DNA of 64,000 bases from assembly GCA_907165065.1 (NCBI GenBank), contig OU015526.1, positions 67,665,723 through 67,729,722 on the forward strand, written 5' to 3'. Under the pieces are notes generated by a model, which saw only the letters and a program-made list of their open reading frames with translations, was not told where the DNA came from and ran no database searches. Numbering within the stretch: position 1 is the stretch's first letter; the number at the start of each line of letters is the position of its first letter. Below, piece after piece: positions 1-12,166 of this stretch. The position numbers were made by a program, and so were the translations under genes. Source of the stretch: Caprimulgus europaeus (taxonomy: Eukaryota; Chordata; Aves; Caprimulgiformes; Caprimulgidae).

Positions 1-3000
1 GGGAGGGGGATAGGGGGGGAGAATATTGAAATTAATAAGCTAAATTGGCAATTGGATATGCCAACGGGACGTTCCTTATCATATCACATCATGTTCAGTA
101 TATTAAGTTAGAGAACCCTCCCTAGTGCCTACTGAAGCCTTCACTGAGGGCTGTGGTGCAGAAAAGTCCTCCAGTGCAGAAACCTTTGGAAAGCGTGTAT
201 CACCCTCAGTGAGGAAGAAAATGCTGCAAGCTGCATTTCCATAAAGCTAAAGCAGAATCCTAAACAGCAGCCTCTTCAGGTTATTTCCTATCTCCCCTGT
301 GCAAAATACCAGCATAGGCCAGTCACAAACTCCTCATTTTCTGCAGTGCGTGTAAATACAACATTGTACATTTGTTAATAAGAAGAAAATGAGTTTGAAT
401 TTCCCTGTGAAATCTGAAAAGAAGGTAATGGCACCATACTTCAGAGATAGAGGGCTCCGAGACGTGTTCCAATGCTACAGCTGTCAGCCTTTCTGTGCGT
501 GCAAATGTCATACTGTCAGAATTTAATAGGCTTTCATTTTAGATGAACAAGAACTCCAATTATAACCTCTTACAGTTCTGGTTACTGTACTCTGGGTGCA
601 TGTGTTTAGCAGCAGTTCGGTGTATGGCACAAAAAAAGTCCTTGGCATGTTGGTTGCAATTCCAGCGCTGGTTACACCACCGTGCTGTCTGTACAGCAGG
701 GCAGGCGAGGCACTGCCATTGCTCCCCCTCCATTTGCTTTCTATAACTTTTTAAACGTGCATTTTAAGCTTCGAGTTGTCACTCTTATTCTTAATCCAGA
801 AGTCAGTTTCTCTTGATAATTAGTGAAAGTCCCACTTGGTTAATTTAGAGCTCTCCTGCTTTTTAAAAATTGAGCTTTATGATTAGCTAAGGAAAAATAG
901 TCTTGTCCATGTTTTAACATTCCTGAAATATGCAAGATTGGAGCACTTAATATAATGAAAGAATTGTGATATCCATAATTGTAAGCATAACATTTCAGTT
1001 GGCATTTTAATTGTATTTCTGAAGGCAATTGCTTTGCTGAAAATAAATGATGTAATTGGTAGCAAAGTCGGTAAACTGTTACCATAGTTGTATATGTAAT
1101 CCTGAAAAATCTGTTTTGCAGATAGATCCTCACAACAGAACTTTCATGCACTGAAGTTAAAAAAGCTCTGCCCAAGTTTTATATATCTCTTTGCATATTG
1201 AGATAAAAATCACAATTCAAATATTTTTTAAAATTCAGTTTATAAAAAGAAAGCGTTTCCATTTTAATTCCCTTTTGTGATAGTTTGAAATCACAATTAA
1301 AGTTTATATTTACAACCTGATGCATCTTCTTGTACTACCCATGTGAAAACAACATTGCTTTTGAGCAAGATGGGCTAATTTGTTACATTCAAATCTGTGC
1401 AATTATAAGATATTAAGTTTATATATTGACAACTGGGCCATTTTAAAATACTGAGTTTATATCACCATTTAATCATAGCCCTTACTTTTACAGACTGTGG
1501 CTCAGTCCTGGAAACACTCAGGTGCCCAGAAAATGAAAGGGTTGATGTCTACAAGACAGGAAGAAAAACGATTCGATTTTACTTTTCAGATGGAGCCTCT
1601 ATTTTGTCAAGTAGCTTTATTGGAATATCTTCATCTACTAAAGATATCTTTCCTGTATACAGTCAAATTAATTCATGCTGATGGTAGTTTTCTGTAAGGT
1701 TTTGAAAAGTGAACATAGCAAGTACTAAATGTCGGTGGGTAGCAAGTTCCCTTGCTGCTGCTGTATGTGTAAGCCGGTGTCTATGGTTGTGGTGGTGACC
1801 CGTTGTCCTCTGAAGCCCCATGGGGAGACCAGAGAGTACTGAAGGTGTGCCAGGAGTTAACAGCTAGAACAAAGCTTGGCTCATTTGTTTGCTTATTTCC
1901 TAAATATGACATAGAATTTTACTTGTAGATTAAGAACATTTGATAAGCAAGTTATTGAAAAGAACTGGTTAAAACTTTATGTGTCTCTCTTCTTTGAAAT
2001 TCCTTGCAGAACAGGACTGTCTGTAAAAAAATAGTCTGTTACTGCAATAGGAAATGTTGGTATTAGCATTAGTATATATTTCTGTTGTAACAGCAAAAGA
2101 AAGCAATTTGCTTAGAAAACCCATGTGCCTACTATGAGCTTCTCATCTGTGGAGCCCAGCTGCCTTGGTGTGTTTGTGTAGGTCTGTGGTTGGTTTGCAG
2201 AGGGGTTTTTAATTAAAAAAATAAATAAATTAAAAAGCAACACTATTTATTACACATATATATCTATTTCATGATCTACTAACTTTAAAAAAAAAAACAA
2301 ACCATGAAATGCAATACCTATAAAATAATACATAGCTACAATAGATTAAAGTATGTAAGAGTATTATTTATCAGACATTCCATCAAATTCAGGCCCGAAA
2401 AAATAATCCATATCTGAGCTCTGTGATAAAAATAAGTGGGATATATTTTGATCACGAACTAAAATGAAATTCAGCAGTCTGTCAACACTGTTGATCTATT
2501 TCTGAATGCCATTTAATCTGGTAATGAAAGCCACAGTATCTATCTTTCTTTTTTTTTTCTCCCCATGTTTAACTTGGAACAATTTTTTCAGATGCTAAGC
2601 ACCTGTGGCTCCAAATCAAACTGTAAGTGCCTTGTGTAGCATAAAATGAGAATTCTGCTTCAATCAGAAATGCTCTTCAACAAGCTCTTTTTATTGCAGA
2701 GATGACCGTCTGCCCTTGTAAGCTCTTGACAGTGCTATTTTCGGATGGTTTCACTAGTTAGCTCTGGAATGATCGGAACACATCTTAACAGCAACAAAAA
2801 AACTGATCTAAACCAAGTGCACTTAGCTCTAGCTCTGACATGCTGGTAGATGGTTTAAAATCATCTTATATTTGCTTCAGAGGAAAAAAACTTTGGAGAA
2901 AATAATGTAAATGAACAGTGGAAGTGGCATTTAAGGCACGCTCAGAGACTTTAATTCCAGATTAAGCTTTACTGCCTGAATGCCAGTGCACTCACTTCCT

Positions 3001-3552
3001 TGCCATGAAAAGATCCTGTTTATCTCTTTACTTTAGCTGATTGCTGGAATGGAGAGAAAATGCTCACTGATGGAGTGAGATACAAAATGAAGTGCTGCAG
3101 ATTAGTGCAGTCAGAATTTGGAGTGCATGCACTGCTGTCCCTCAGAAATTATCCTTTTAGGCATTTACATGGGGTTTGGGCAGACAGATTTGTTGTTTTT
3201 TTTTTGTTTTGTCTTGTTTGGTTGGTTATTTAATGGCAATATTCATTTTATTGATAGAGAAATATGCTTGGGAGCAGGGTATGCTTTTCACAAAATGAGT
3301 GTTTAACTTGTCCCACAGTAATCGATGCGTGGTTTGACTGTGTTGTGCTCACATCCAGTCTAAAATTACCAGGGAAAAATGCAAGTGGAGTTGAGGGCAG
3401 AAACTTAGGCAGATTTATCCTTCTCAGCCCAGCCCCAACTGGAGCTGTGTTCACTAAAAAATGAACACACTTGGAGAATTCAAGCAAGAAGTATTCAGGT
3501 AAGAGCCAGAATGTCTCACAGAGTAACTGATGCTGTCTTTTAGGAATTTTTT

Positions 3553-3697
3553 TCTCCCTGGAAGTGTTCAAGGCCAGGCTGGATGAGGCTTTGAGCAACC
3601 TGGTCTAGTGGAAGGTGTCCCTGCTCATGGCAGGGGGGTTGGAACTGGATGATCTTTAAGGTCCCTTCCAACCCAAACCATTTTATGATTCTATGAA
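3553..3697 (+). mobile_element. CR1 LINE, 5'-truncated 3' end
   Basis: This starts in the typical CR1 segment CCCTGGAAGTGTTCAAGG and runs through the standard avian CR1 3' UTR (GGTTGGAACTGGATGATC, then CTTTAAGGTCCCTTCC). It ends in ATTCTATGAA, the octamer-like CR1 terminus. It is the same subfamily type as the copies at 34100-34804, 36290-36788 and 39953-40221. It is heavily 5' truncated, as is normal for CR1, and contains no usable ORF. An antisense open frame over it is a repeat artefact. Confidence 0.93.
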
Positions 3698-4464
3698 CAG
3701 CTGAAATATAGTGAGTTATCTCAGCACAGATAACTTGAGAAGAGAAAAAACAAACCCCTGAACCTGTATCATATGTGAATGTTTTTCCTAGTTGCACAGA
3801 AGGGTTTTGTGCCATTCCTCACCAACTCCCATTGAAGCAGGACCTTACTGTTGAATCTCTTACAGAGTCTGGGGAGGGTCAGCTAGGGCAGATGGCTGCT
3901 GCAGTGTTCATCAGTGAGCACTTAGAAAGGGCCATGCAGTAAGATGCACACAGCACACCCTGTCACCACAGGTGACAAAATGGCACATTTTGGGGGCTGA
4001 ACCTGTTGACACTAATAAAAGGTGCTATTTTTGTTCAGTTCTGAACTGTATCATCAGGAATACTTTGTTTTGCTAAACTGCTCTGTCCTATGGAACAGAA
4101 ACCTAGTAATGAGGTATGTGGATGAGTTTGGTTTTGCTGTGGCCAAGTTTGTCAGTTTTCTCTGTTTTTCGATATTGGTTGAAAGAGAAAAAAAATGCAA
4201 TAAACTTTACATTTAAGCGCAAATCCTTTTGCGTAGGTGTGCATCTTCACTTCCTTGCTTTACCCACATGGAGCCATTGTAAGTTTGTTCTGTTGTGTAT
4301 CACTGCTCCAGATTGTGTCAGTTTTAATGAGAAGATTTACATTATTATGCATGCTCTAATTTGATACTAAAAGTTGCAAAGAGTTAACAGCTGTGTCCTT
4401 CAGTGATTCAGCTTTGGCTGTATGCATAGTCGTTTCTGAGAGATGCTGGGACACTTGCAACGCT

Positions 4465-4506
4465 TTTTTATTATTATTTATTTGTTTGTTTGTTTGTTTA
4501 TTTATT
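4465..4506. repeat. TTA / TTTG / TTTA simple repeat
   Basis: A short run of TTA units passes into four TTTG units and then TTTA units. It is an interrupted tetranucleotide microsatellite within intron. Confidence 0.85.
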
Positions 4507-6997
4507 CCCCTTTTGGGGGAAACAGTGGCTACTCAGGACCTTTAATAACCATGTCACAAATCTACTCAGAAATAACCATGATACTCAGAAGCCCATTTCT
4601 TGTAATAATTCAGAACTATTAACAAAGTAAAGGTGATTATCTCTGTGCAAATGCTTCAGTGTACAGTTAAGGGCATAGTTTTGAGTGTTTCAACAATCAG
4701 AATGATTTTGACCCCGAAATATACTATAGCACAACCCCAGGCTGCCTTCTCCTGGAAAACATCACCTTAAGTTTAATAATATCAAACCCTGAGCAACAAA
4801 AGCATTTTAAACTTGAAGTTTTTCTAGCTAGTCTTTTGCACCATTTAGAAATGGTTCCTATTTCCCCCCCCGAGCATATTTTCTTTAGCACTACTTATCA
4901 ATAATGATGTGCTCAGTGATTCAGGCCTGATTATTGCAGCAGTGGAATAATTTTCATCTGAACTTACTCAGAGGAGAATACAAATACCTATAAATAAGCA
5001 AAATTCACTTTTTTCATCTGTGATTGCACAGGCATCTAAAAGCCAAAGATACAAAATATGTGGATGATAGTAAAAAAAAGATGGTTTTATTTACTCAAAT
5101 TTATGAGCCTCTGCTCCACCAAACATTGAAAATTTAAAAGAAAAAGGGGGTGGGGGGGAGTGCAGTTAATAGGAGACAAGAAGGAAGGTGGAAAGTTGGA
5201 AAATTAACTTGACTAGGTGCTTGTTCTTCTTGGAAGAGTGTCTGTAAATCACCAGGTTATGGACTCTTTACATAATTGGATTGTCCCTTTTCTTTAAGTT
5301 TAACATTGACCAAATAGCCTTCAGCTAAGGTGCAACAAGGCTGGTTGGTATGGAGGCCGAGGTAACAAGAGCACTTGTAACATCACAGCAGTCATAATGA
5401 ATTGAGCTGCGTTCTCTTCAGGGTGGAGCGAACACCAAGAGCTTCCCCATACTTATTGATCTCTTTTTGGAGAGTTTCCAGTGCAATAGCTGTGTCCCAT
5501 TTTCAGAGCACTTTCTGTTGCATGCTGAGGATTTGAGTAACCTGTGAAATGCTGAAGTGATTGCAAGCCCCAGCGGGATAAAATTAAAACCTTGTGAGAC
5601 TGAGGTCTATCGTGAGATATCCTGTGCTTTGAAATGGTCAGGATGAATCTGGAAAAGATTCTCAGCAGGACTGGACATGATGAGACCAGAACTTGGCCAA
5701 GAGATGTACAATATATTGATGGTTAAGAATAAATGTCTTGGGTGTATTAAGAATCTGCTTTTATAACACCCTTTAAACAGGATTAAAATGGAAGAATAGG
5801 CAGATAGAGGCAAAGGATCTAGCCTTCTCTGAAAACATCTAAGACATGCTTTCAGGTTTTTACTGGTGGGTAATTTGTCTGAAGATAATGATGGATCCTT
5901 GATACTCATTCATTTTGCACTTTAATAATTCCTCTGGTAAGTTTGGGCAGTATGGCAGTAGCCTGTAATCAGTAGCTCATGGAGCACCCAAAATCAGGGA
6001 GATGTGGACTCAGAATAGTCAGTATTCCCCATTTGGAGTTGTATTCCACACACTCCCCAGCTGCCAGCTGTGAATGTACAGTTGCCAGTGGTAATGATTG
6101 GGACGAAAATCAATCAGAGATACACTTTTATTTATTAACACCTAAGTTAAAAAAAAAAAAGTCACTTGTATTTGTATTATTGGGAAATATGCTGCATACA
6201 GATCAGTCAGAAGACCCAAGTGCTGCTTAGCACATGGGAACTAAGTACTTCAGGAGGATGCACAAGGAAAACAAGAGATTTCAGGCTGTAGTTTTAGGAA
6301 CTACAGAGATTTGCAGTCCAAAAATCCAATCTGGGTGATGATGTTAAAGTGGGATCTCTTATACTAGACCTCTGTTTTCATGTCAGAGCTCACAGACTTC
6401 CACAGAGCTTCTGGTACAATCAAGAGGCTCTCCTAGCAGATTATAAGGTGGAACTGGGACAATAGACTCAAATACTGGCTGTGATTTGTCTCCCTGCCTG
6501 TGCTATAATTTCAGTGCAGTTGGGAAACGTTTGAATTTCATTGTCTGTTCAGCAATGGAATAGTATAGTTACTGGAATGTTTCATTAACCTTTAAAAATC
6601 TTTTTTTTTTTTCAGTCTTCTCTTCTCTTGTTCTAAAAGCAGATAAAATATTTTTAACCACATCTGGCTCTTAAAGGTGTATTTGGTCAAAGATGATGTT
6701 GCATTTCCCTCAAAAAGGCATTCTCTTTGGGTGAAGGTTTAATCTGAGTTGATGGAATTAAACAGAGGTTATTTAGTACTGCTTAATGAGGAAAGATTGA
6801 TTAGTTAAGCATAAAGGCACAGTACTCTTCCTTTCTCTGAAAGCCAATTTCAGTTTGAATTCCTCAGTTCAACGTAACAGATGACTTTGTCAGCTTGTAG
6901 TGATCTGTAGCTGAATTGTACATAATGAGACAGGGAGTTGTGTGATGGAAGTGTCTGTATGTGTGTTCGAGTGAGAGGGGAAGGAGGCAGTGATTTT

Positions 6998-7031
6998 AGC
7001 TTGTTTAGAAAATAAGCTTGTTTAGAAAATA
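6998..7031. repeat. 17-bp direct tandem duplication
   Basis: The unit AGCTTGTTTAGAAAATA occurs twice head to tail with no mismatch. The perfect identity suggests a fairly recent slippage event. Confidence 0.9.
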
Positions 7032-8625
7032 AAATGCATCATTAATCTAAATATGACAGTAGCATAAGCTGTGAGAACTGTCTTCCAAAGAGCGCGCCAT
7101 GCGCCTGCTTTGTTTGCTGCTCTCTGCCAGCTGCAGTCACGTCTTTGCCTAACTGCTGGTTTGTTTCCTGGCGCTTGGCTGGACCCATCGCTGCCTCTGC
7201 CAGAAAAAAAGCATTGCAGGGAACGGCTGTCTGCAAAACATCCACTGAAAGAATAATCTGCTCGGGTGCAGTGTAGTGGGAATGAAGGGACAGGGACAGA
7301 GATGCCAGTTCGTTACCATCCCCAGCTAAATCTGACCACCGTAGAGAGACTCCATGCTCTGAGCCTGGAGTCTTGGTGTGTGTGTTTGGTAGTGATGTGG
7401 CAAAGCTAGTGGAAGAAATGGATTTGATAAGAAAAAGCTGCCTGCAAAAGCTGATTTTGATTCATTTTTGTTCTTGTTGGGAGCGATCGTTAGAACGATC
7501 ACCTTTCTATTTTTCTTCCCTTCTTCAAAAGCGAGATACAAACGTAGTCATAGGACAGGATATGAGTACTTAATTATTTAATGTATTTGTCACCACACTG
7601 TTTTGCATATGTGGTAGTTTTCTCCCTTCCCTTACTAGATGTTTTTCCTTTAAACACTCTGCAAGTTTGTGTTTTGTTTTGGTTTTTTTAGTAACAAACA
7701 GGTCATGGGCAAAAAAGTGTAAAAGCTAACAAACATTAAGCAAACAGCAATTATGCATAAGAAATGCATGAAGAAATATACATAGATGTACAGGAAGTTT
7801 TTAAATAAACTGAATATAAATACAGTGGAAGCAGAAGAGGCTGAACTGCTGCCAGGAGGATAATTATAGAATTGATGTGCTTGTCTATGAGACTGCTTTT
7901 TCCATGGTTTGATATATAGCTCCACTAATGAGGTAGGTCTCAGGCCCAGAATCTGGTCTCCAGTTCCATGGGTAAGCTTTAGGTGTACTTAGACATCTCT
8001 ATGAGGAATATACCTGCAGCCTTTGGGGAGTGAAACACAACTCTTCTAGGTAACGCTTACCGTGTTGTGTTGGTTTTTGGGCCAAACTATTTTCCACTTC
8101 CCACTCAGGGGACAATGGCAGTGGGAGCTGGTACAAGCAGAAAATTAGAGGCATGTTGTGCACACAGCAATTCGCCTCTCCTTTCCAACAGGACTCATGT
8201 TTATTTACGTGTATTTTCCTGGTGATTTTTGTAACTGAGTTCTCATTGAGCCTCCTTTGCAAATTAATCATACCCTTCATCTCATGCTTAAGCAGAAACT
8301 GATCTCATGGGCAGAGTGATGTGCTGATAAAGTCTGTGAAGGTCAGAAAAAAGGATGAGGTTCATAGATGTGTGACTAGAAGAACCGAGCTGTTTTGCTG
8401 TTGTGCCACACCAGAATACTGGTGTTTTGAAAAATAATTGAGCTAAGCTGAATAATGCATTACCTGAGACCAATGAGATGACTCTGGTTGAAAATTTATT
8501 TTACTGTTTCATTTCATTTGAAGATTATCAGGTATTTTTTTCCCCTTGCTCTCTCTCTTAGTTTTCTGCTATCTGAATTCTCTTTGTGTTTTTGTGCTTC
8601 CCTTGTAACTTTGTTCCTTCCTCAT

Positions 8626-8653
8626 GCACGCACACACGCATGTGCATACACAC
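8626..8653. repeat. CA-rich microsatellite
   Basis: An imperfect alternating CA/TG run (GCACGCACACACGCATG and onward) is visible. It is low complexity with no associated gene. Confidence 0.7.
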
Positions 8654-10396
8654 TTCACAGAAGAATGTTGAGAAATGTCTAAGTTCCATAGCTCCATCAT
8701 TTTCTTTCAGAGGAACAGGAAGATGAGAGGATCCTCAGGATTTCTCTTTCCTCCATTGCCTCTATTTCCATCTTTCCATTTCTTGTCCCAGACAAGAACC
8801 CCACAAAGCAGTATTTCTTTGCCCACAGTTACTATTACCTTCAGACTTAGTACTGTAAGCAGCCTGTAAAAGTTAACATGTCTCTCAGACCCCCATTCAG
8901 TGTGTCTCTGCCACAGTCCCAGGGCTTAATGCCAACAAACACATTTTGATGAGTATTTTTTCTATAGTTCTTAAGAGAATGATAATTAGTAACTAATAGC
9001 AAGACTCCAACATACTCCTGTTTCCTAGGATTCTGTCTCTTGATCCATGTATATTTGTGTGCTAATCTATGTTCTCGTGTGACAGTTGGGAGGCTTCAAA
9101 TCTGGAAATGCTGCATTTTAATAGGCAAGTTTAAAATAATTAAAAGTGTTTTGCAATTGATATGCTTTGAAGCATGAAGGAGACTAGTTTAAAGATACAG
9201 ACCAGAAGTTCCAGATGTATAACCCAGACTTACACATGATTGTGCAATATGTACCTGAGAGAGAGATCCCAGTGAGATGGGACATCATCTGTTCACTGAA
9301 CCAAAAGGACCTGCTTTTCTGCTCTGCCAGGCTTTGCTTTGCTGTTGACACATCAAAGCTGGCACTTAAACCCTTACTGGGGATATGATCCCTAAGTTTT
9401 GAAGAGGCACAGATCTTGGAAAAAACAGGTGAGAAACCATTAAAAGTGCATTGTACTGCCAGAAGACATGAGTTATGTGCATGCAGCCTCAGGTGGGAAG
9501 CATGCCACCGGGGTCACGTAAGTGTTTGCTGATTCAGTCACTTAAACAGAGATTTCTTGTACCCTCATAGGCACTGTCACATACCCTGCTGCCCTCTGGG
9601 CTCCTGAAGGTCCTGCGTTGTACCTGCCAGCCCTGTGCAGGTTTCTCACATACCCAAAGGAGTGTAAGGTGGCACTGGGCACCTCTCTTCAGGCCATTGA
9701 ATTTGATGGCAGAAGGAAGTGGCTGCTGGAAGCAATGCCAGGAGCTGGGCAGCAATGAAAGCACAGCCAGAGCACGCGGTAAGGGGGATGTATGTGAGTG
9801 AGGCAAATCAGAAGAGTGTAGGTGCTGAAGAACAGGCAGATAATTAAAGAAACTTGAAATACAGGAACCTGATTTTTATACATTGACATGTGTTTCTTGA
9901 CAGAAAATCACGCTAACTACTTTCCTCCTGCAGTAACAGAGAAGTAGTTCAGGCTGGATTTGTCTTTCTGTAGATCTTTCCCTGTGTGTAATATGTTGCT
10001 GTTCTGTGGGTTAGGTTTGTTGATAAAATTCCTCTCCAAGGGGTTTGCAGTCTGCAAACTCATTTATTCGTCAATACTGTGTACATGACTAATATGAACT
10101 AAACTGATGGTTCAGAATTGTTTTGAAACAGATTGGTCTTGGCATAAAGAGATATTTTCAAGGAAGTATAAAGCCAAAAATAGAGGTAAAGAAAATATAT
10201 GCAGCAGAGCCATGACAGGAGAGTCATTAGCAATGATGTCACTAACTAGGCCACAGTAAAAAATCCAACGGGGAAGAAACCTAGCATAAGTATGCTGCAG
10301 CAGGAGGCAATATCTGGATAATCTACTGAAAAAACACTGCCAGGTTTATGAATTTAAACAAAAAACCATGCATTTAAAAATCTGTCTGTACACAGA

Positions 10397-10690
10397 ATGA
10401 CCGGAGAGCAAGTCAGCTTCGTGGCCAGGAGCTGCAGGCGAGCACTGCTCGGGCGGGAGCTGAGCCCAGTCAGCACTGCTCAGCGTGGCAAGGAGGGAGC
10501 GGGTGACAACTAAGAGGCGAGGACCCTGGCGAGGGTGTTCTGCAGGTGGTGGTGCTTGTGCAGTGCTTGGCGGCACCTCCACGGTGGGTGCTGAGCCCCG
10601 GGCTCCGAGCCCTGCGGCACCACCGGCAGCCGGCCTGGCTCCGCCCTTCCCGAGCCCAGCGCAGGCTCGGGCTGCTGCCTGGTTTGTCTA
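10397..10690. promoter_or_regulatory. CpG-rich GC block in the intron (possible cryptic promoter or enhancer)
   Basis: This stretch of roughly 290 bp is abruptly GC-rich compared with the AT-rich surroundings, and I count about 20 CpG dinucleotides. It contains GC-box-like hexamers GGGCGG (10451-10456) and CCGCCC (10641-10646). It also has an inverted repeat CCCGAGC (10649-10655) / GCTCGGG (10665-10671). Open frames over it on both strands are a by-product of high GC. It could be an intronic CpG island or alternative promoter, or a GC-rich repeat remnant. No transcript evidence is available here, so a regulatory role is inferred from composition only. Confidence 0.4.
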
Positions 10691-11185
10691 AGCCTGGAGC
10701 CGGCTCCAAGTTACCCAGTGAATTACTCGCTGTTATACATAATTAGTTGTCAGGAGCTAGGTCAGCTCAGATCTTAGCCAGAAATATGTGGACAGTACAC
10801 TTGAATTCCTCACTTTAAGATCTTTTTAACTTTCTAAAGAAAGGAGACTGTTGAATGTATTGTTTAAGTTGTGTTTCTTCTGGCAGTAAATAGAAATTGC
10901 TTTTTTAGCACTTCCATATCTCTTAATGTCCTCCTTTACCTCTTTGCTGTTTTTTTTTTTAGTTATAGCACCAATTACAAAATAAGATCTTAAAGTTTTA
11001 CAGTTTTTCCAATAATGATGAGATGGTGATTTCTTTCACCAAGGGAGGCCATTGCACTAGGAACCGACTCCTCCTACTCCAGCATCTGGAACGAAAAGAG
11101 GAGAGAGGCCCATTTTGTTTGTGAGTGGTCCCTGGCCACTGGCTTTTGTGGGATATGCTCAGGAGCAGGCATGGTGGTGCTTGGA
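10691..11185 (+). other. RNF150: Intronic DNA between the CpG block and LTR 1
   Basis: No gene or recognised repeat is visible. The sequence is unique-looking and ends in TTGGA (11181-11185), the left target-site duplicate of the LTR that follows. Confidence 0.6.
11181..11185. repeat. Left target-site duplication of LTR copy 1
   Basis: TTGGA here is repeated exactly at 12162-12166 on the other side of the LTR. Confidence 0.8.
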
Positions 11186-12161
11186 TGTGGTGGTTTGACC
11201 CACAGTGGGACCATGGGTTCCTGCACTCACTCCCTCCAACCCAGTGAGATGGGATGGGAGACACAACAAAGGGAATTAGGAATGAAGGACAGGGACAGCT
11301 CACTCACCAGTTATGGTCATGGGCAAAACAGACTTAACTTGAGGAAGAAAAATTAGTTTAATTCATTGCCATTCATCTAACTAGATATAACAACCACATC
11401 TTACAACACCTTCCCGCACCTCTCTCTTCTTCCCGGGCTCAAATCACTTTGCTCCCCATTTCTCTACCTTCCCCCCCGCAGCAGCACAGGGGGCAGGGAA
11501 TGGGGGTTCAGTCAGTTCACTTCTGCTGCTCTTCCCGGCATGGAAGTCCAGGAACAAGATGTTTCAGAGCAAGCTTCCCATGGAATCATGGACCTCTTTG
11601 GGCTCAGCTCCCAGCTCTGGCATGGGGACATCCATGGGCTGCAGACTGACCGTCTGGGAGTCCACCCCTGCTCTGGCAGCGAGCGACTCTTGGGATCCCA
11701 ATTCCAGTCACACTTGCCCTCAGGCTCAACTTATCTGCTCCAGCCTGGAGTCCTCCATGGCCTACATGTGGGTCTCTGCTTCGCCGTTAAATCTCCATGA
11801 ACTGCAGGAGACTTCCTTTGTCTTTTCCTACTCCATGTCATTGAACTGGATGTGAGTCTCTGTCTTTTCCTCTGGTAATGAAACTCTTTCTCTGTCTGTC
11901 TGTCTGTCCTTTGTTTTGGCTGACGGTCGTCTTTTATTTGTCAGTCACCTCTTCTCCATGTACCACACCTTCTTCTTTTCAGGACAGTCCTTCCCCTCAC
12001 AAATACGGATTCACAGAGGCGTTTCTCTAGTGCTCACTGGCCCAGCCTGGGTGGGGGGGGTCTCTGCCTTGGAGCCAGGGGAGCTTTTGCTCTCACAAGG
12101 TGGCCCTTCCCCAGCTACCAAAAAAAACCTGTCTCCTCCCCACATGTACAAACCCAACACA
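11186..12161 (+). mobile_element. Solo LTR of an avian endogenous retrovirus, ERVL-like, copy 1
   Basis: The element starts TGTGGTGGTTTGACCC and ends AAACCCAACACA, so it has TG...CA termini, over 976 bp. It is flanked by identical 5-bp duplicates TTGGA (11181-11185 and 12162-12166). A 5-bp duplication fits ERVL-class integration. The interior has the features shared with the inverted copy at 51963-52888: CACCAGTTATGGTCATGGGC, a CTTCCC-rich stretch near 11410-11475, and an ACAGAGGCGTTTCTCTAG block. No gag, pol or env is present, so it is a solo LTR left by LTR-LTR recombination. Small open frames within it are not genes. The family name is inferred from general knowledge of bird LTRs, not a search. 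Confidence 0.85.
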
Positions 12162-12166
12162 TTGGA
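12162..12166. repeat. Right target-site duplication of LTR copy 1
   Basis: TTGGA directly after the terminal CA of the LTR matches the 5 bases before its TG start. Confidence 0.8.

Larger units (their letters stand above)
1..10396 (+). other. RNF150: Intronic DNA, upstream RNF150 intron (part 1)
   Basis: AT-rich sequence without a supportable exon. The open frames here are short (about 60-116 codons), occur on both strands, and show no recognisable protein family. It is assigned to the intron before the 47323 exon because that exon starts in phase 1 with a good acceptor and is the first coding sequence found from the left edge. Within it I see one CR1 3' end (3553-3697), simple repeats at 4465-4506 (TTA/TTTG/TTTA) and 8626-8653 (CA-rich), a 17-bp direct duplication at 6998-7031, and a small CpG-containing palindrome at 7485-7500. 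The intron assignment is an inference; the previous exon is outside the window. Confidence 0.7.
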
